This document shows, piece by piece, positions 1 through 11,369 of a stretch of 64,000 nt of DNA; positions within the stretch are counted from its first letter, which is position 1, and the number at the start of each line of letters is the position of its first letter. The DNA is from Fragilaria radians (Eukaryota; Bacillariophyta; Fragilariophyceae; Fragilariales; Fragilariaceae): assembly GCA_900642245.1 (NCBI GenBank), contig CAAAJI010000053.1, forward strand, positions 47,197-111,196. The letters run 5' to 3'. A program made the translations under genes and the position numbers. The notes below the pieces were generated by a model. That model made no database searches. It had not been told where the DNA came from and was given only the letters and a program-made list of their open reading frames with translations.

Positions 1-567
1 TTAGAAAGTCCTTTGTCTAATAAGAGGTAAAATAAATCAATTTGCTTGGATATAAATGAATTCGTTAGAACCTTTATCGCTCATTGCTTCCAACGCAACT
101 GCCCAAAGATCTTTTGGTATTCTCTCTATTCTAGTTCATCCGTATCCCTCGCTACTCTAGCCTTCATATTCCCTAGGCTTGTTTGGACTGTACTCCATGA
201 ACATATCTGTTACGATAATGCAAAATGTAACAAGCGTTGTATTTCTTTTGCAAATATTGGCTACTGTAGATTTAGTCACTTTTCAACGAATGTGGTTAAA
301 AAAATTGTTGGAGTGTATAGTGACTTTTGGGTTCCGCTTTTTAAGCATACAATAAAGGAATGCAGTGTTAAGGACAAAGTACAATGATCTTACGTTGACT
401 TTGAGAAAATAATCATGATAACTAATTGAAAACTACCGGTAGTTGTAGGTTGGAGACTTTACAGACTGAGCTTTTTTTCGGGACAATGTTACCCTGATCC
501 TTATACTAAATGCTTCCATTTTTGTGTGCGGATATACAGTCTGCACCAGAAAACGCTGATACAGCAA
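1..567. other. Upstream flank, no supported gene
   Basis: AT-rich sequence ahead of the WDR55 homologue. A short open frame on the + strand (46-387) has no ATG start, no recognisable domain and a composition like its non-coding surroundings. It probably holds the promoter and 5' UTR of the next gene, but I see no specific motif. Confidence 0.4.
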
Positions 568-1972
568 ATGGTAATTACAATTGAATGTTCCGATCAACCT
601 TTGGATTTGTCTTTTCATCCTCTTAGATCAGATATTGTGGCTGTGGGGCTAGTTGATGGAACAGTGGAGGGTGAGCTCTTTAATTGTGTCTTGCTTCAAG
701 AAAGTTGTGTCCTTCTTTGCTTTGACACTCACATATCCTTGACTTGATTTCGTTATAGTACACGATTTACCAAAGCCTGGAGAGAGGAAAATAAGTACCA
801 GCGATGAGGAAGACTCGGAGAATGACACTATTTTGTCTTCCATTCCTATTCATACGATGCAAATATCATCGTCAGAGCAAAAACCAAAAACGCATTCCTG
901 TCGCACCGTTCTCTTTTCAAGTGATGGCAAGTATCTCTTTTCTGGAGGATCCTCTGGGGAAATTTGCGCTTTAGACGCCAACATGATTAGCTCTCTAGGA
1001 GGATGCGAGACATCTTTGTTATGGAGGCTGCCATCACACCCCGATGCAGTTCATTGTCTCAAGCAATTGCCAGAATCTGCAACTTGTGGTCCCCTCCTTT
1101 GCTCGGGCTATGAAAACGGTAGTATTCGGCTTTGGGATACTCGGCTCTGTGATGCTGCTGAATCTAAGAGAGCGTGTGTACTTTCATGGAACGAACATGA
1201 AGATTACATATCAGGTTTTGATCATGACGTTGATGGAAATACTCTGTTGGCAAGCTCAGCAGATTGTTCGTTGTCTGCCATGGACTTGCGAATGGCTCAA
1301 AATCCCTCATCAAAATCTCAATCATGTCGAAAATCTGATGACCAAGAAGATGAATTGCTTTCTGTCACCGTGATGAAACATGGCCGCAAGGTAATTTGTG
1401 GATCACAACAAGGTGTACTTGCTGTGTGGTCTTGGGGCACATGGGGAGATGTTTCCGATCGATTTCCAGGTCATCCGGCTTCAATTGATGCCCTCCTTAA
1501 AGTAGATGAAGATACTGTTTTGACGGGTGCATCGGACGGATTAATTCGTTTAGTGCAACTTCATCCTGACAAGTTGTTGGGCGTTCTAGGAGAGCACGAG
1601 GGTTATCCTGTGGAAAAACTGCAGTTCAACTCTGATCGTTCCGTTGTCGGTAGTATAAGTCACGACGCCTTCCTCCGCCTCTGGGATACCAAAATTCTGT
1701 TTGACGATGACAACAGTGAAGAGGGCGACGAAGGAGAGGAAGACGAGGTGAAGACACACGGTCAATCAACATTGACAGATGCATTCGCATCGGCTAAGAC
1801 AACTCCAAAATTTGAAAGTGATGATGATTGGGATGATACTGACGACAGCGAAGACAGCAATGACGATAGTGATGATAGTGAAGACGATGACAAGGAAAAG
1901 GTTGTATCCGCAAACGATCGAAGATCTAAGCGTATGAAAACAGAAAACGAGAAATTCTTTGATGATTTATAA
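568..1972 (+). CDS. WDR55: WDR55/Jip5-type WD40 repeat protein, two exons
   Basis: A WD40 propeller protein of the WDR55/Jip5 family, which acts in the nucleolus in rRNA processing and ribosome assembly. The model is exon 568-670, an 88 bp GT-AG intron (671-758), then exon 759-1972, about 438 aa. The splice restores one frame from the opening repeat (residues DLSFHPLRSDIVAVGLVDG) into an acidic linker and the remaining repeats. Several repeats end in WD-like pairs (IRLWDTR, LRLWDTK). The C-terminus is a long Asp/Glu/Ser tract followed by a basic stretch and the ending KFFDDL, an arrangement typical of this family. The ATG at 568 is the first in frame. It is convergent with the ThTPase-like gene (65 bp between stops). 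The family call rests on the overall layout and the C-terminal tail; another nucleolar WD40 protein is less likely. Confidence 0.8.
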
Positions 1973-2037
1973 GTCTTTCGAAAATTTCTGTTAACCTCAA
2001 TGAGTAATTATTCTCCCTAATTGTCGTTCAAAAAGTG

Positions 2038-2862
2038 TTATCGTTTAGTCGAAAGGCTTCCTCTTTCTAGACAAGCACTGTAATGATCTGGACGAAAATT
2101 CATGAGATAATACTCTAGCTTACCGATAGCAGGTTCTTCAGTTTTGTAATTGTCTTCGCGTAATAGGCTTACAAATATTGATATCTCATTCTTTGCATGT
2201 TCCACTTGATCATCGGTTTCCACAATAAGTTCAACCTCTCCCACCAAAAATCCATAATTTGTAGCATCTATATCAACGCTGATTTTTCTTTTGTCGCCAT
2301 TTGGATAATGCCAGCTTGTGCGCTTTGTTTCTAACCTACAAAACGGAATGAAACATTGAGCGAATTCAGGAAGTTCCGGTACTTGAAAACCCTCGAAGAT
2401 TTTCATGGACTCTTTACTTTCACTCCTTCTTGAATAGGGGATTTGATTCAACGCTTCTTGAATTGCAGCTATTCCTTCCACTTCATTGTATACCGTTGTG
2501 CCGCCATCATGACGACGGCCAATTTTGAGCTCCCACGATCCTCCCTTTTGGGGAACTTCTCGAAAGCGCAACCAATTATCTAAAGGTGTAAGGGTTGGCC
2601 TTTCGAGGTCAAAATACCAGTCAATGAGGGTTATCTCTGCTTTCTTCACCATTCCTTGGCTAATCAAAATGGTCTCTACCTTTTTCGCAGCCTCCATATC
2701 TGCTATGACAAATTTCTGTTCCACTTCCAACATTCCAATCGCACTAGGTGAAGAAAGAGATATCTTGCTATGAACACTACAGAATCTGGGAGCAAAGGAA
2801 GTAGTTCGATTCAAAACTTTTAGAAGTATCATCCAAAGACGAACATTATGCAAGGAAAACAT
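2038..2862 (-). CDS. CYTH-domain thiamine-triphosphatase-like protein
   Basis: A 274 aa protein of the CYTH superfamily, whose members hydrolyse triphosphates (thiamine triphosphate or inorganic tripolyphosphate) in an eight-stranded tunnel. The diagnostic ExExK signature is visible as EVEQK about 47 residues in. Charged strands expected in the tunnel follow, such as NWLRFRE, SWELKIGRR, CRLETKRTSW, KISVDID and GEVELIVET. A C-terminal GKLEYYL segment also fits the ThTPA group. Roughly 40 residues precede the domain; they are rich in hydrophobic, Arg and Ser residues and look like a mitochondrial or other targeting leader (inference). The gene is a single exon with ATG at 2862 and TAA at 2038. 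The substrate cannot be decided from sequence alone: tripolyphosphatase activity is equally possible. Confidence 0.8.
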   Translation of the reverse strand: MFSLHNVRLWMILLKVLNRTTSFAPRFCSVHSKISLSSPSAIGMLEVEQKFVIADMEAAKKVETILISQGMVKKAEITLIDWYFDLERPTLTPLDNWLRFREVPQKGGSWELKIGRRHDGGTTVYNEVEGIAAIQEALNQIPYSRRSESKESMKIFEGFQVPELPEFAQCFIPFCRLETKRTSWHYPNGDKRKISVDIDATNYGFLVGEVELIVETDDQVEHAKNEISIFVSLLREDNYKTEEPAIGKLEYYLMNFRPDHYSACLERGSLSTKR

Positions 2863-4186
2863 CTTCCTTTAAACGTTTGGCATTTCTTGCGCACTTGTGC
2901 TGCACGTTTTGTTAAGTATTATCAAAATTCAGAACGCTGTATTTCAAGTTGTTTGGGAAATTGAAAATCCAATCTGATAAGATACCTATGTTTCCGAAAA
3001 AGATGCATGTTCTCTCACGGAAACTAGGATCCTAGACTTTGCCATCCTCAACCTCTACAGAGGCTGGAAGATTCAATGAGGAAAAAGAACACATGAGAAA
3101 GATTGAGAGCTTCTTCAAAGTCATTTCTTTGGAAATATTGCTACGAAAACAGTGTGAGGGGTAATAACTACGGATAAGGCAAATGCGGATTCCTCATAAC
3201 ACTTGGAAACAAGCCTGGTTATAGGTGAGCATTTCCACGTTTGCCATAATTAAACTAAGTTGGTGAAATCCTAGAAGATAAAGTAGAAAAGTTTAAGTGT
3301 TTTCATTTAGTACTTTAAACTGTGTAAAAATTCTCAAATATGCTTAATTTCTTCTTATTGTTTCACGTTGAGCGTACTTTTAAGGCTAAGATCACTAAGA
3401 ATGATGCAACACTCTTCATTTTACCATCTCATTGCAGAAAAAAATAGCCGGAACAGTACTTGTTCGGAGATAGGTTGTTACTAAACACCTTCAAAAGCAA
3501 CCACAAGTGGATTTTCTTTGTATGACTCACCCCTAGCTTCAGCAAATGTCATACAATGGGAGCTGCTTTATATTTTTACAGAAAATCCTTAAATCCCAAT
3601 TCATTTTTCTCTATCTCCTCATCAGTAAAAGTTTTCCGCAGCTGGTCCTTTACAATGTAAGCTAAATGTACCAGTTTCAGCTAACAAGAATGGCATTGCA
3701 GCGGGAAAAGTATAGGTAATTGAGCCGTTGGTTCCCCTTCTTCCCTTTGACACAACCTATAATCCTTGAATAAGATGCAAACATAAATACATTATTCTCT
3801 ACAGTAGGGCTTGATTTTCAGGTTCATGCATTCTTTGTATTCGTTCTTCAACTCAATAACGTAAGTGGACCGTTAGTGTCGTAACCTAAACACACTTGTA
3901 GTTGAAAATCCTAGTATGGCACTGATTCTGTATTTCCTCCATCTAAAGCTGTGGCAAAAGCTCAACAGATATCTCATTACTTCGGCATTAGCTTGAAAAG
4001 AATTTACACAATAAATGTGAAATTAAAGGGGGATTTTACTTCTACAAGTATTCTCGATCGTAGTACCCGCACCTGTCACACTTTGAACGTCTTCAGTAAC
4101 ATTCACTGCTCGTCTAAATGAAAGACCGATTCCATTCTTTTTGACTATTGAAAAGTATTTGATATAACTGCTGAATTGTATTGAAT
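2863..4186. other. Intergenic, no gene seen
   Basis: About 1.3 kb of AT-rich sequence with stops in all frames. No RNA gene, repeat array or conserved protein fragment could be made out. Confidence 0.4.
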
Positions 4187-4390
4187 TCAATCACTATCAT
4201 CACAACTTGGTTCAAATCCAATTATATCTTTCTTTTGTGCTAGCTGAATCTCAATATGATCATCAACATCATCATTATCCAATCATAGCAAGTCTTCAAT
4301 TATTGTTTCAATAATATCTATTCCACGTTCGGTAAATGTTTTTTCTTCAAAGCTTGCTTTGATGATCGTTTCTTCTGACTTGGTTAGCAT
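4187..4390 (-). pseudogene. Decayed coding fragment, family unknown
   Basis: Read on the minus strand this stretch translates as a protein-like, acidic sequence starting MLTKSEETIIKASFEEK. It is interrupted by one in-frame TGA after EDLL and ends in FEPSCDDSD and a stop. The frame upstream is also closed by a stop. The amino-acid composition is that of a coding exon rather than random AT-rich DNA, so I read it as a gene relic, possibly from a mobile element. No family is recognised. Confidence 0.25.
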
Positions 4391-4752
4391 GTTTTGTACT
4401 CATCGCATGTCAAAGGGTATGTAGACTTGTTGCGCTTCATTATCTTATTACTTTTCTCCACAGGGGCAGAAAAGTTGAATATTTTGAGCTCTTTTCTTTG
4501 TTGATTGTCAATATAATCATGTTCTTCTCTACCAAAGGGTCCACAATATAAACTAATGAAGTTTTCTACATTGTTAAGAAGGCTTGCGATCTGAGACCTT
4601 CACACCACCGGAAATTGTTGGAAAAAAACTTTCCATGGTACTCGAAAAGAAGTACTGAACTATAAGTACTATCATGTCACAAAGAATGTGTTCACAAATC
4701 AATGGAGACGCAAGACCGAAGATTTTAGCAGGCGAGCTGGAGAGGACTCTGG

Positions 4753-5637
4753 ATGGAAATGTTACCTCTCATCTTCGAGATATTGTCAATGACTTTACTA
4801 TTCACCTTTGCCGACGGGCTTATCAGTATTCCTGTTATCAGGAAACGAACGATTTCCCGATATGTCTACTCTTCAAATAGGGACGAAGATACAAAATTCA
4901 AGCAGCGGTCGAGGTGTTGGATTATTCTTGTGGACGACGAAGAAACAATTCGGAAGGCTGTCGGTCAGTATTTATTTGATCAAGGTTACCAAGTGACTGC
5001 TTGTGCTGATGCAAAGACAGCGTTACAATTGAGTCGGAATCGAAAGGTGTTGGACGAAAGAGCTGCTATGGAAACGTCTCGAATACCCGATTTGATTATC
5101 AGTGATGTAAGAATGCCTGAAATGGATGGAATAGAATTTTTGAAAGAATTAAGGCGTGACACTCGACTTATGGGAGTACCAGTTATCTTATTGACTGCCA
5201 AAGGAATGGTGGAGGATAGAGTTAAAGGTTTTCAAGCGGGGGCAGATGCCTATGTGCCCAAACCATTTGAACCCGAAGAATTACTAAGTATCATCGACAA
5301 CGCCATATTAAGGTATCGTACACTAAGTAAAGAAGAAGTACTTGTCGAAGATCTTCAAAGAGATTTAGAAAATATAAAGAAATTGTTGATAGAGAGTGGT
5401 GGAGGGACAGTTGGTCACGGCAGAGTTGAAAATACCAAAGTTTTTCTCACTCCAGATGAACGCCAAGTACTCGAATACCTTTGTCAAGGTATGTACAACC
5501 AGGAAATTGCACAAAACATCAATCTTAGTAGAAGCAGAGTAGACTCCATAATCACCAGTATGCTTCGAAAAACAAAGCTTGACAATAGAACACAGCTTGT
5601 CCGATGGGCCATATCAACCGGAAATGTCCAAATATGA
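4753..5637 (+). CDS. NarL/LuxR-type response regulator with N-terminal leader, probably plastid-targeted
   Basis: A 294 aa two-component response regulator of bacterial (cyanobacterial/plastid) type. Residues about 55-180 are a receiver domain: acidic pair D61/D62, phospho-acceptor D118 in LIISDVRMPEMDG, T148 in VILLTA and K170 in YVPKPFEP, so all the usual catalytic residues are present. A short coiled linker follows. About residues 230-290 form a LuxR-type helix-turn-helix (TPDERQVLEYLCQGMYNQEI and SRSRVDSIITSMLRK). The order REC-HTH matches NarL/FixJ proteins such as plastid Ycf29. The first 40 residues, absent from bacterial relatives, carry a hydrophobic stretch (IFEILSMTLLFTFADG) and then basic residues, consistent with a signal plus transit peptide. 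The start at 4753 is chosen because it includes this leader. Plastid location and control of plastid transcription are inferences; no partner histidine kinase lies in the window. Confidence 0.85.
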   Translation: MEMLPLIFEILSMTLLFTFADGLISIPVIRKRTISRYVYSSNRDEDTKFKQRSRCWIILVDDEETIRKAVGQYLFDQGYQVTACADAKTALQLSRNRKVLDERAAMETSRIPDLIISDVRMPEMDGIEFLKELRRDTRLMGVPVILLTAKGMVEDRVKGFQAGADAYVPKPFEPEELLSIIDNAILRYRTLSKEEVLVEDLQRDLENIKKLLIESGGGTVGHGRVENTKVFLTPDERQVLEYLCQGMYNQEIAQNINLSRSRVDSIITSMLRKTKLDNRTQLVRWAISTGNVQI

Positions 5638-6020
5638 AGGCGTGTCGTCCATAACAAACTTGAATTGTGGACCCTATGGAATGCATATCGAAAATAAATC
5701 AGGAATCATTGCATATTTGCTACTATCCTTTTACCATGTAAGTCCTTTTTTTAACCTAGAGTTCAAGGTCTCACTAATGGTTTTGTAAATCACTGAGATC
5801 AGGTTTAATCTTTTAAAAACTGATTTTTACATTCATATGACATCAAATATCCATGAAATTAAACTTATTGAAAAGCGTTTGTTTGGGCGTTCACGATTTC
5901 AACAAGGTTTCACTCCAATTTAAGTGACAACAAAAATATTCCTGCATCAAGAACTTTAATCTTTAGTTTTCAAATACATGAGATTCTGCAAAATTTACTT
6001 TTCCAAAGTATTCCGCCTCA
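5638..6020. other. Convergent 3' spacer
   Basis: AT-rich spacer between the tail-to-tail response regulator and MAD1 genes. It presumably holds both 3' UTRs; no other feature is seen. Confidence 0.4.
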
Positions 6021-7966
6021 TTAGTTGTTAGCTGATGTCACGAAAGTACATTTCTCAAGAAGGCTCAATTGTGTGCTAGCCATAAAACCTGGCATACTAT
6101 CATACTTTGTCAAATATTGGTAAGCATCGGTTGTAGAGAGCACTCGCGCGAAATCGTTGGCTCGAAGTTCCAAAGACTTTGGCTGCTTCACATTTTTAGG
6201 CCAATTGAAAATCAATACATCTTCTTCCCTTTCGCCATAGACGGATCGCACTTTGAAATATGGAGTGGCTTTGTCCAAATGCATGTCAATTTTAAACCCA
6301 GTTATCAAGTATACTCCTTCACGAAAAATTCCGATCTGCTCTTTAAAGGTATCTTTTAAACGCTGGTGAAGCTTCTCAGGATCCACATCCGGCTTCGCTG
6401 GATTCCCACTTGAAACTAAGCTGTCACAGACATTTATCTCTTCGATTCTCTTCTTCAGAGCTTTAATCTCATTCTGGTATCGCTCACGAATAGCATCCGT
6501 CAAAGGATTTTTTTCCAAATGCAGGACCCTAGTAATATCTCTATTGAATAATCCCTTTCCAGCAAATGATTCTGCCTTCGCAGCTCTATCCAAGGCGGTT
6601 TCAGCCTTTTTTCTCTCACTCATTAATGCATCACGCAACTTGGTGAACTTATCTAGAACACGATCATGCTCTTCCTCTATTCGTTTCTTATCATTAATGG
6701 CATTTTGTAGTTCCACGTTAAGACGCTCATGATCTTGCTTGAATAACAATGCTTCTTCCCTTGCAGTTGTCAAAGCAATTTCGTAAACCTTTGCCTCGCC
6801 ATCAATCGGTTGTGTCGACAACGCTTCGTTAAAGGATTTCAAGAGAGATCTTAGTCCTTCTGCCTCGCGTTGCCCAATATGCTCTTGTGCACGAAGGACT
6901 CGAAGTTGGATATTTGCAGAGTCTAACTCTTTCTTGAGATCTTGAACCGATCGTTGTGATCGAAGATTTTCTGTTTGTGCATCCCGGATTTCCTTCTCTT
7001 GTGACTCCAATTTCTCTTTAGAGACTTCTACAGAATTTTCCAATTGTTTGATTTCTTCCTCCATTTTCTTCGTTTGCTGGATTTGTTTTTGTAGATGTCT
7101 CAACACGCTTGATACTTCGGGAGGACCTGAAAAGGATACATTTAACAAATTACCCATCTTTTTTTCGAAGTCTTCCCATGCTATCATCAATGCGCGTTGT
7201 TTTTCAAGCTCACGATGTAATTCCTTAGTTTCTTGCTCCAATTTGGAAATACGGTGCTTGTCTGCAGCTGATGTCTCCTTCAGCAGTGACAATTGATGAG
7301 CTTTTTTGTTCCATTCGTCTGATTTTCGGCTCAGTTGTCGATACTTGCGCTCCGACTCAGCATGCGAGATTCGAACTCTGTTAAGCTCCTGTAAAACAGG
7401 TTTCGGGGCAGAGCATGATTCATTCGACGTTACCTTAGATTCATTTTCACTTTTTAACAAGTCTTCTGATTTTCGACGATAATCTTCAATTTGAGAAGTG
7501 GCCTCCTTTAAGCTACTTTTAATAACTCGATTTCCTGCTTGTAAGCTTCAAGTTGAGACTCCAGTTTGATCACTTTTCCATGAGTTTTTGGTGCATCAAA
7601 GTTCGCTCCTTGTTGGCTCTGCGCTTCTAGTAGTTGGGCTTGACATAATCGCAACTCAGAAATGGCCTCCTGACGACCATCACGTAGCATTCTAGAATGT
7701 TCTTCACTTGAATTCCGAAGATCTTCTAGCATTTGCTTTGCTTCTTCAGCATCTTCTATAGCAAACTTCACCTCGCGCTGCAGGCGGGATTGGACTTGCG
7801 CCGCTCGTCGTTGATCGAGCTCGCGTAAGGATCGCTCATGCTCCAACTCGGCACGAAGAGATTGGATTTCATTTTCTAGAAGCGTGTACGAAAATTTGGG
7901 ACGCTTTGGACCATCATCCTCGGCATCGGAAAGGCTCGTCCTCTTCCGATTACTGATCATCGACAT
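6021..7966 (-). CDS. MAD1: Spindle assembly checkpoint protein MAD1 (one frameshift in the sequence)
   Basis: MAD1 recruits MAD2 to unattached kinetochores in the spindle checkpoint. The N-terminal part (7966 down to about 7508) and the main part (7460 down to 6021) are long heptad-rich coiled coils. The C-terminus is the characteristic globular domain, with an RLK motif (6354-6362; the BUB1/kinetochore-binding signature) in HQRLKDTFKEQIGIFREGVY and the closing YLTKYDSMPGFMASTQLSLL. The two parts are in different frames. No GT-AG intron of suitable length and phase fits between them, while one additional base in the T run at 7517-7520 (A run on the coding strand) gives one continuous coiled coil of about 647 aa, close to the size of animal MAD1. 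I therefore treat it as one intact gene with a probable sequencing indel. It starts at ATG 7966, preceding a basic RKRTS and PKRPK segment that looks like a nuclear localisation signal. Confidence 0.85.
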
Positions 7967-10195
7967 GATTTTATTTGTAAAAAATCAATCCAGATTTGTT
8001 GCAAATTGACGTTACCTTCAGAGAAGGTTTTACGGCCAAAGAAAATTACAGTATAGAAGAGTTCCCAAAACATGCATGAACATGAATGAACTTCAAAGTT
8101 AACCCTTCAGATTCTGTATAGTTCGAATTTGAATTGCTGATTGGCGAAAGTATCTTGATACTAAACTGTTAAGTTACAAAAAGGACAACTTTCACAAAAA
8201 TCAGAAGCATCCGCGATAACTGTCCTGAGCCAATCATGCATGTGATATTGCTGGAATAGAAATAGTGCTATTTGCCAAAAGCAATGTGTATGCAAAGAGA
8301 AGTCTGGATCAAGATGATGCGCAGCAAGCTGAAATTGAAGACTTCTTGAGCAAGGTATCTTTGAAAGCAGAGGAAATTCCTATTCAAGACATTTATTGGA
8401 ATGATCAGACCTCAAAGGGGATGTATTTCAGAAGTTTTAATTTACAACTACAAGGTGGTATCGTTCATATTTGTTCTATTATTTAAGAGTAAATACGACT
8501 GACAGGAGAATTTTTGACACGATGCCATATGATAGAAATTAGGACTTATCTTGAATGGAACGGCCAACTAGACATAACTTTTGTTTGATTGTGAGGATAT
8601 TAGAATTCCCAGTTGATATTTATGTGGAACGGAAAGAAACTTGACTTAAAAACACCTAAAATTATGAGATTGTAACTTATTGTTAAAGGAGACAGAAACA
8701 ATCTAACGCTAATTTGATCTCATGATTTCCGGACAAAGATTTATATTTATCAGTTTGGGTCCTGTTTCCGTGCTCTCATCTCTCAATTTTCTCACATGTC
8801 CGCTATACCCGGAAATTTAAGGATTACTTAGATGTAATTTTTGTATTTTTTTCTCTTATTTTCTTCGCATATCCTTGCTCAAATACATTCCTTATCAAAT
8901 ATAGAGATAAAATGATCAAATTTATTTCTTACCTCTTGACAGATGTATTCACAAACAAGTAACCAAAAATGCTAAACAAAATCGAATTCTTTCTTTATAG
9001 GGCGCTGATTACTCTGTATATCACGGAAAATGTATTAATTTTTTAGTTTTGTCAATTTTGACGCAAAGAGCACATTTCCAAAGATCAAGCAGGCTATTCC
9101 TAATGAAGTTGATTTTGAATTGTGGTAATTTGAGCGCATGAATTAATCCAGCACACATATAAAAAGCTTAGGTGACAAGATCTGTATCCATTTCCACTCA
9201 GGCATCTATTGATATCACTGGGGAACAAAGACCCTACTTCAAGGAGCGCTATTTCAAAAGCTTTGAATAGGCACGCCATTCATAGGATTTATGCATGAAT
9301 TATGTCAAATTCCAAAGGCAATTTGACATATCTTCTATCGAGGACATAGTGGGCAAGACGCTGTAAAGACTGAGTAAACTCATCTAATCTAATTATCGGA
9401 TACTTGAGTGCGCTGGATTCAGGCGAGGTTGTTCAAATAGGATATCAGGAAATCCAAATTTTATTGCCATCAAAAGGACCTTTAGTCAGGAGCAGTAGGA
9501 GTAGGAACAGTGGTGATAGGATTTTTCTTGACTGAACTGCAAGGAGTGTCACAAGACAAGGAAAAGGTGTACAGGCAATTGCTTAATTAGGATGTGACGG
9601 AGATGCAGCTCAACATAGATCCATAATTGGCTCTCGAATCTGGATGATAGTGTTAACTAGATTAGATATTTCCTCCTCCCCTTCTGAGAAAAGTTGATTT
9701 GTAATAAGTTCAACAGAGGCTACCTCAAGACATTCCCTGAGAAGAGGATTCTGTTTTATAATTCCTAGCCCAACCACTCTGTATATCATGTTTAGGATCA
9801 TCAGAGTTGAAAAAAAGAATTATTCTTTTGTTGAATATTACAATTATTAGTTGATTCACTAAGAGTTAGAAGACTATAGAGACGTAGATGCATCTAGAAG
9901 TGCAAGTGAAGTCCAAATTAGGTGTTTCAGATGATGCAAATTACCGAAAACGACAGGTTGGATATCTATTTGAAAATACCTCAACGCTGGAGTTAAGTGA
10001 TGTAAACACAACTACGATATGTTAAATGTGGTAAACATTTTACGTAGACCGAAAAAGTGTTTCTTCTTTGAAGATGCAAAATGACTCGAAGGAATCAATT
10101 GGGAAAGGGAATAAAATTCAGGCCAAGGGACAACTCAACTTCTATATTCTCTCGACACTTATCATCACTCTAATACACAAAAGCAAGCATTAACA
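7967..10195. other. Intergenic with one weak coding-like segment
   Basis: About 2.2 kb, mostly non-coding. At 8229-8486 (+) there is an open stretch without an ATG whose translation looks protein-like (QQAEIEDFLSKVSLKAEEI, then YWNDQTSKGMYFRSF). Around 9190-9270 (+) a second short stretch reads GEQRPYFKERYFKSFE before a stop. Both may be remnants of one decayed gene; I recognise no family and no functional model can be built. Confidence 0.3.
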
Positions 10196-11369
10196 ATGAG
10201 ATTAAAAAGACGAGCATCACCAACCCTTCGACCAGGTAATCTATCGGTAAGGGTGGAAGATCAAACAGCGAATCAAAAGTCTTTAGACAAAAAAGATTCG
10301 TTTGCACGTTTGGAACAGGAAAATAAGCAACTAAAGCTAGAGCTTGAAAGCATGAAACGACGCTTGGATCTCTTTGATAGCGAAACCTGTCATCTAACAC
10401 GGAAGTCTTCTACTCAATCGTTCAATCCAAAGTGGTCTCCGCCTCCTGCACTTCCAAAATTACAGAACAAGTCAAAAAAGAATTCAAACCAATCAACCGG
10501 GCTTCATTATAGACGTCAACCTGCGATAGATGAATATCCAGAATCCATAAAAATTCAAAAACTGTTTCATGTCAGGAAATTTCGTGATTCAAATGATTTT
10601 AGTGACATGGAATCACCCAAGCCTAGTTATGATGACAAATTTACGTCAATTGAGGCGCACCTTAATGCCACTGAGGTAGGAAGGACGACGAAGGAAACTA
10701 AGGGTATTCTAGAGGAAGGTATGGCTTCGGGATATCGCGCGATGATATTGGATCGAGCTGGTTGGCTTGTGGGATTACTTGTGCTGCAATCAATGTCGTC
10801 TTTTATTATCCAACGCAATGAATCAATGTTACAAAATCATCTAGTTATTGTTCGTTTTCTGACGATGCTTGTCGGTGCAGGAGGAAATGCTGGAAATCAG
10901 GCAAGCGTTCGAGGTAAGCTTCAAAAATGATCGATAAGCAACAGACATATCGCAACGCAATTGTCCGCTATGAAATACTAATTCAAACTATTCTATAGTT
11001 ATCCGTGGTTTGGCTACCGGTTCCATTCATGCCAATGCCTTAAGATCATTCTTATGGAATGAATTCTCTGTGGGGCTATCGTTAAGTATCATCCTCAGTA
11101 TAGCGGGTTGGATTCGTGCAGCGGCATTCGCCACACCAATGCTTGAAACTATGGCAATTACAGTGTCGCTTTTCCTAATTGTTATTGTTTCTGTAATTTT
11201 TGGGGCCACCTTACCCTTGGCTATGAAATTCCTTGGAATTGACCCAGCTCATAGTTCAACATCCATTCAGGTCTTGATGGATATATTAGGCGTGACGATC
11301 ACCGTACTTGTTAGCAGTTTCATTTTTAGCTCCTCGATAGTTAATACTATTCAAGCTTCCGTGCCGTAA
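10196..11369 (+). CDS. MgtE-type divalent-cation channel domain protein, two exons
   Basis: A MgtE/SLC41-type membrane protein, a family that moves Mg2+ and related ions. Exon 1 is 10196-10913, an 85 bp GT-AG intron follows (10914-10998), and exon 2 is 10999-11369, about 362 aa. The intron cuts the signature: exon 1 ends GAGGNAGNQASVR and exon 2 continues VIRGLATGSI, which joined is the classic MgtE pore segment. Five hydrophobic spans are visible, starting at RAGWLVGLLVLQSM. The first 170 residues are soluble and low in hydrophobicity, with a short coiled coil (LEQENKQLKLELESMKRR). The bacterial regulatory N domain and CBS pair are absent, so gating must differ from bacterial MgtE (inference). 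Cellular membrane unknown; no clear signal peptide. Confidence 0.85.

Noticed and set aside
46..387. 113-codon open stretch on the + strand.
   Set aside because: No ATG at the start, no domain, composition like the surrounding AT-rich DNA.
7461..7507. An intron between the two MAD1 halves.
   Set aside because: The GT available at the end of the first half has no AG at a distance that gives the right phase and a realistic length; a one-base indel explains the join far better.
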